Assembly (NCBI GenBank): GCA_002506015.1
Contig: DAWR01000134.1
Span: 1-9,017, forward strand
Origin: Candidatus Methanogasteraceae archaeon UBA261
GTDB lineage: Archaea; Halobacteriota; Methanosarcinia; Methanosarcinales; Methanogasteraceae
Length of the DNA: 9,017 bases
Direction of reading: 5' to 3'
Each line of letters begins with the position of its first letter. The stretch's first letter is position 1. Positions 6,320 through 9,017 of the stretch are shown piece after piece. Made by a program: the position numbers and the translations under genes. The notes under the pieces were generated by a model that worked only from the letters and a program-made list of their open reading frames with translations, was not told the DNA's origin and searched no databases.

Positions 6320-6868
6320 TCAGTTCACATTCTGCATGATCGAGAGGGTCTGTTCCGGAATCTCGGACTCTGCCAGCCGGTATTCCCGCTGTGTCCGGCT
6401 GCCCCGCCGTTCGAGTTTGTTCTGGCTGTACATCCTTGCAAGATACGTTGAGACCGTGCTCAGGTTGATATGGTCATAGGCACGGTCATACTGCTTCTTA
6501 ACATCCATGGACGTGAACCAGACGTGCGGATAATCAAATTTCAAAAAAGCCTCGAGGCGCTCCCGGACAGATAGCGACTTGGTCCGGTCATCGGAACCGA
6601 CCTTTTCCAGCTGGATTTTGGTGCCGGTTGAAAATCCGTTCATGAACCGGATCATGACCTCCGCCCACCCGGCGCCTTCCGATTCCATGATGGTGTTACC
6701 ACGATCGGTCGTGATCTTCAACCGAGACCTGATGTATCCCGACTCGTTTGTGGACGTTGGGACCGAGTTGATGAGATTGAGCAGCATACCCTTCCAATCA
6801 CCATCGCCATCTGCTTGGACTGTATACCGCCTATCATCTTCGGTCGTTATTTCGAGCCGGGATTTCAT
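6320..6868 (-). CDS. Winged-helix protein with duplicated N-terminal domain, putative transcription regulator
   Basis: The 182-aa protein ends in a winged-helix-like domain (about 100-166). It has helices over VRERLEAFLKF and MDVKKQYDRAY, a recognition-helix candidate INLSTVSTYLARMYSQNKL, and a wing RRGSRTQREYRLA. This combination is typical of archaeal DNA-binding proteins. The first half holds two copies of a roughly 33-residue unit: SRLEITTEDDRRY...GDWKGMLLNLINS (3-35) and SRLKITTDRGNTI...GAGWAEVMIRFMNG (48-78). Each is two strands followed by a helix. This could be a dimerisation or ligand-binding module; I do not recognise it. The start at 6868 has AAGGA 5 nt upstream. The gene precedes the response regulator by 65 bp on the same strand, and its own upstream region has a TATA box with an adjacent palindrome, suggesting autoregulation. 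DNA binding is probable; targets are unknown. Confidence 0.7.
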   Translation of the reverse strand: MKSRLEITTEDDRRYTVQADGDGDWKGMLLNLINSVPTSTNESGYIRSRLKITTDRGNTIMESEGAGWAEVMIRFMNGFSTGTKIQLEKVGSDDRTKSLSVRERLEAFLKFDYPHVWFTSMDVKKQYDRAYDHINLSTVSTYLARMYSQNKLERRGSRTQREYRLAESEIPEQTLSIMQNVN

Positions 6869-6984
6869 GTTTTTCCTTGTGGATACCTAACCATCCATCC
6901 CCTCAGATGCATGGTGTCGTGCGCAGCACTGTGGCTGCTGATCCGAAACAGGGAATGCACGGATCAATGCGTGATGTGTACATG

Positions 6985-6999
6985 AGATATCTGTTATCT
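6985..6999. promoter_or_regulatory. Palindromic operator candidate next to a TATA box
   Basis: AGATA-TCTGT-TATCT is an inverted repeat with 5-bp arms and a 5-bp spacer. It sits between the TATA box at 7001-7012 and the expected minus-strand transcript start near 6981, a usual position for archaeal repressor sites. The winged-helix protein downstream is a natural candidate to bind it, but this is inference. Confidence 0.4.
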
Positions 7000-7000
7000 A

Positions 7001-7012
7001 TCATATATAAGC
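7001..7012 (-). promoter_or_regulatory. Promoter candidate of the winged-helix gene
   Basis: On the minus strand this reads GCTTATATATGA, a good TATA match. It predicts a start near 6981 and a leader of about 110 nt before the ATG at 6868. The box is nearly symmetrical, so its direction is not certain. Confidence 0.4.
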
Positions 7013-7318
7013 ATTGTGGCGGTATCGGGGGGACGACCGTTGCGAATTGGAGATAGGTACATTGGAGCATGACACCAACACATAGAATCCAGTCTACACC
7101 GCTTATTGAAGACGTACACGTGTTTGCATATACACAAGTCGCATATTCTTGTGAACACATGGGTGCAACCGTTATGCGGGCTACGTTCGCCTGATATTAG
7201 GCAGGTATAACAAGCACAACAGACACAGTAGGCGTTGCGCCGGTTCCAGACAATCCAATCTGTGATCCGCGGAACAAGACAACAGCGTTCTCATCACAAA
7301 AATTCGTATAAACAGTAT

Positions 7319-8425
7319 TCACAGAAAAACATCATGCATACGTTCGAGAGCGCGCACGATATCGGAATCACCAGTTGCATACGAGAAGCGGATGTGTTCC
7401 GCACTGTTTGCGCCAAACGATGCCCCCGGAACCGCAATAACACCGCGCTCCGCAAGTTCTGCGGCGATCCGATCAGAATCGCCGACTCGCGGGAAGAGGT
7501 AGAACGCGCCCATAGGGGTTGCGCACTCGACGCCCATCTCGCGAAGCCCGTTCAGCAGAACGTCCCGTCTGGTTCTGAAGTGCTCCCGCATCTCATAAAC
7601 ACAGTCCTGCGGACCCGTGATTGCAGCAAGCGCTGCGAATTGTGCGACCGATCCTGCGCACGCCTGCACATACTGGTGCACCTTGTGAAACTGTTCGATG
7701 TACTCGGGTCTCGCTGCGAGATAGCCGAGGCGCCACCCGGTCATAGAGTATGTCTTGGATGCCGCATTCACAGTGATTACATTGTCTGTGAACTCCGCCG
7801 GGCTTACGTGTTCACCTTCGTAGATCAAAAACTCGTAGACCTCATCAGAGATGATCGTGAAATCGTAGTCCTCGGCGAGCTCGGCTAACGCCCGTATATC
7901 CTTTCTCGACTGGACAGACCCGCACGGGTTGGACGGCGAGTTCAGAATGAGAACCTTTGTGTTGCGTGTTATCTGCTCGGCTACAACATCCGGATCCATC
8001 ACAAGATCAACGAGCGGAACGCCGATCGCTCTACCGCCGGCAATCCGTGACAACGCGCTGTACGAGACAAAACCGGGGTCTGGGATCAAGACGTCGTCCC
8101 CCGGTTCAACCAGAGCCTGCAAAACGATGTGCAACGCCTCGCTTGCACCCGCGGTCACGATGATCTCATCAGGAGTTACGGCGATGTTGTTGTCATGCAA
8201 AAACTTCTCGCTGAGCGCATCCCTCAGCTCCGGTATGCCCGCGCCCGGGGTGTATCCGGTATGCCCGCGCCTGATCGCATCGACGGCCGCATCACATATA
8301 TGCGCAGGCGTCGGGAAGTCCGGCTCACCGAGTCCGAGATTGATGCTGTCTGTGCCTGCCGCTTCGAACATCTTGCGTATTCCGGAGATGTCGATATCTG
8401 ATACCCGGTCTGTGAATGATCTCAT
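7319..8425 (-). CDS. PLP-dependent aminotransferase, MJ0001-like aspartate aminotransferase family
   Basis: With the ATG at 8425 the protein is 368 aa, and its N-terminus MRSFTDRVSDIDISGIRKMF matches the SGIRK.F opening typical of methanogen MJ0001-type enzymes. The frame stays open 56 codons further upstream, but that extension does not resemble the family. AGGTG lies 7 nt before the chosen ATG. Landmarks are LGLGEPDFPTP (30-40), NSPSNPCG with N166, SDEVYE with D194, ASKTYSMTGWRLGY with the Schiff-base K224, and HIRFSYA with carboxylate-binding R346. The cysteine in NPCG replaces the usual threonine. The enzyme should catalyse transamination of aspartate or a similar amino acid in the cytoplasm. 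It is a paralogue of the enzyme at 4309-5463, is transcribed in the opposite direction, and stands as a single gene. Confidence 0.9.
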   Translation of the reverse strand: MRSFTDRVSDIDISGIRKMFEAAGTDSINLGLGEPDFPTPAHICDAAVDAIRRGHTGYTPGAGIPELRDALSEKFLHDNNIAVTPDEIIVTAGASEALHIVLQALVEPGDDVLIPDPGFVSYSALSRIAGGRAIGVPLVDLVMDPDVVAEQITRNTKVLILNSPSNPCGSVQSRKDIRALAELAEDYDFTIISDEVYEFLIYEGEHVSPAEFTDNVITVNAASKTYSMTGWRLGYLAARPEYIEQFHKVHQYVQACAGSVAQFAALAAITGPQDCVYEMREHFRTRRDVLLNGLREMGVECATPMGAFYLFPRVGDSDRIAAELAERGVIAVPGASFGANSAEHIRFSYATGDSDIVRALERMHDVFL

Positions 8426-8466
8426 CTGTCTACACCTGCTCTCGTGATCTGGAAATATCTCTGCAT

Positions 8467-8479
8467 CGTATATTATTGT
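8467..8479 (-). promoter_or_regulatory. TATA box of the second aminotransferase gene
   Basis: On the minus strand this reads AATAATATACGAT. Initiation about 26 bp downstream, near 8447, leaves a leader of about 22 nt that contains the AGGTG ribosome site. This supports the ATG at 8425 rather than the longer frame, whose start at 8593 would lie upstream of this promoter. Confidence 0.5.
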
Positions 8480-8826
8480 TCCTGCTATCGCCTCTTCCGG
8501 GTGTGCTTGGATGGGGTGGAAAAACCACGAGATTTTACGAGATTGACATAAGAAGATGGTGGATAGCTTGCATTGTATCTTGCAGCCCCACACTTTCTCG
8601 TGGAAATCTGTGTGATCTATTGGTTATACCCAGCGATCGACATATACTGCGATTGTAATGGCGCAAACAGCATACTATCACAGAGAGCACGAAGCGGGTC
8701 TCCTCTGTGGTCACTGTGGTCTCGGCTATTGTTTTTATTATTGAAAATCTCTGATTCTGATCGATTCTGTGGTTTCCAATCTTCGCGCCCTTGCGTCAGC
8801 GCATCTTTGCGTTCTATTTCGCCAGT
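8480..8826. other. Intergenic region with short CTGTGGT repeats
   Basis: About 350 bp without a credible gene. CTGTGGT occurs at 8705-8711, 8714-8720 and 8767-8773, with a related CACAGAGAG just before. Read on the minus strand this gives an ACCACAG-rich purine tract. Similar degenerate tracts occur between genes in many prokaryotes; I assign no function. Confidence 0.35.
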
Positions 8827-9017
8827 TTAATTGGAAAGCTGCGATGGTATAGGGAGTGCCCACGATTTTTCCAGATGCGCGAGGTGGTTTTCACTATCGA
8901 CCACATAAAACGCCAGAACCGGGAAAATCTCAAGTTGTGGCAGTGTGGAGTATACTCTTGTGGTTAGCTGGAAAGGCTCACACCATAGGTTACCCGTATC
9001 CACTCCAAAAAGGAGGG
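8827..9017 (-). CDS. C-terminal end of an unidentified protein, truncated by the window edge
   Basis: A minus-strand frame is open from the right edge (first full codon at 9015) to a TAA at 8829-8827, giving 62 residues. It reads like real protein: LLFGVDTGNLWCEPF at the start, then LPQLEIFPVLAFYVVDSENH and a tail EKSWALPIPSQLSN. The other two minus-strand frames stop quickly in the same stretch. No start codon or family can be assigned because the upstream part is missing. Confidence 0.4.
   Translation of the reverse strand, partial: LLFGVDTGNLWCEPFQLTTRVYSTLPQLEIFPVLAFYVVDSENHLAHLEKSWALPIPSQLSN

Larger units (their letters stand above)
6869..7318. other. Intergenic region between the winged-helix gene and the second aminotransferase
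   Basis: About 450 bp with no convincing gene. It contains the TATA box and palindrome described separately. A 41-codon plus-strand frame at 7069-7194 has a GGAG only 1 nt from its ATG and no recognisable product. I found no tRNA-like T-loop and no repeat array. Confidence 0.5.

Noticed and set aside
7069..7194. 41-codon plus-strand frame in the intergenic region
   Set aside because: The GGAG is only 1 nt from the ATG, no promoter is at suitable distance and the product is featureless.
7235..7888. 217-codon open frame on the plus strand
   Set aside because: It lies mostly antisense to the second aminotransferase, whose catalytic motifs are intact. Its product is rich in Cys, Arg and His in the way shadow frames are, and it matches no family.
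7929..8447. 172-codon open frame on the plus strand
   Set aside because: Entirely opposite the N-terminal half of the second aminotransferase; low-complexity Ser/Thr/Ala composition and no ribosome site.
8426..8593. 56-codon N-terminal extension of the second aminotransferase
   Set aside because: Not family-like, and a TATA box and ribosome site sit between it and the ATG at 8425.
1..9017. CRISPR arrays, tRNA and rRNA genes
   Set aside because: No regularly spaced short repeats, no convincing T-loop and acceptor pairing, and no rRNA-like sequence were seen by eye on either strand.

Overview
The window looks like a chromosomal segment of a euryarchaeon, probably of the Methanomicrobia or a relative. 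Supporting signs are AT-rich TATA-type promoters at archaeal spacing, short or leaderless leaders mixed with GGAG/AGGTG ribosome sites, an MJ0001-like aminotransferase, a winged-helix family seen in methanogens, and a HicA-like protein paired with a long partner. No rRNA, tRNA or CRISPR array was found, so the placement rests on gene content alone.

Region 1 (1-1800, minus strand) is an accessory module, visibly more AT-rich than the rest. A promoter at about 1630 drives a 23-codon mini-ORF, then a 349-aa protein and a 96-aa HicA-like protein whose reading frames abut exactly. This resembles a toxin-antitoxin pair. It is bracketed by two direct repeats of about 145 bp (21-163 and 1651-1795), suggesting arrival or movement as a unit. 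Region 2 (1796-2567) has no intact gene. It holds a nonsense-interrupted N-terminal fragment of a probable transposase, a set of overlapping inverted repeats, and short open frames of unknown meaning.

Region 3 (2568-4156, plus strand) encodes the ATPase and permease of a Znu/Mnt-type zinc or manganese ABC importer. The substrate-binding protein is not in the window. Region 4 (4309-5463, plus) is a fold-type I PLP aminotransferase. It runs convergently into region 5 (5460-6868, minus), and the two stop codons overlap.

Region 5 is the most unusual part. A winged-helix protein with an internally duplicated N-terminal domain is followed by a response regulator. In that regulator a CheY-like receiver is joined to what looks like the TOBE-type C-terminal region of a molybdate/tungstate ABC-transporter ATPase. 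Each gene has a plausible promoter of its own, and a 5-5-5 palindrome lies just downstream of the TATA box in front of the winged-helix gene. Region 6 (7319-8425, minus) is a second aminotransferase, paralogous to the first and closer to the MJ0001 type. The right edge (8827-9017, minus) carries the C-terminal end of an unidentified protein whose start is outside the window.

Taken together, the right two thirds combine metal uptake, amino acid transamination and a possible oxyanion-linked signalling pair. Only the ABC importer genes are clearly one functional unit. The link between the two regulators is inferred from adjacency.
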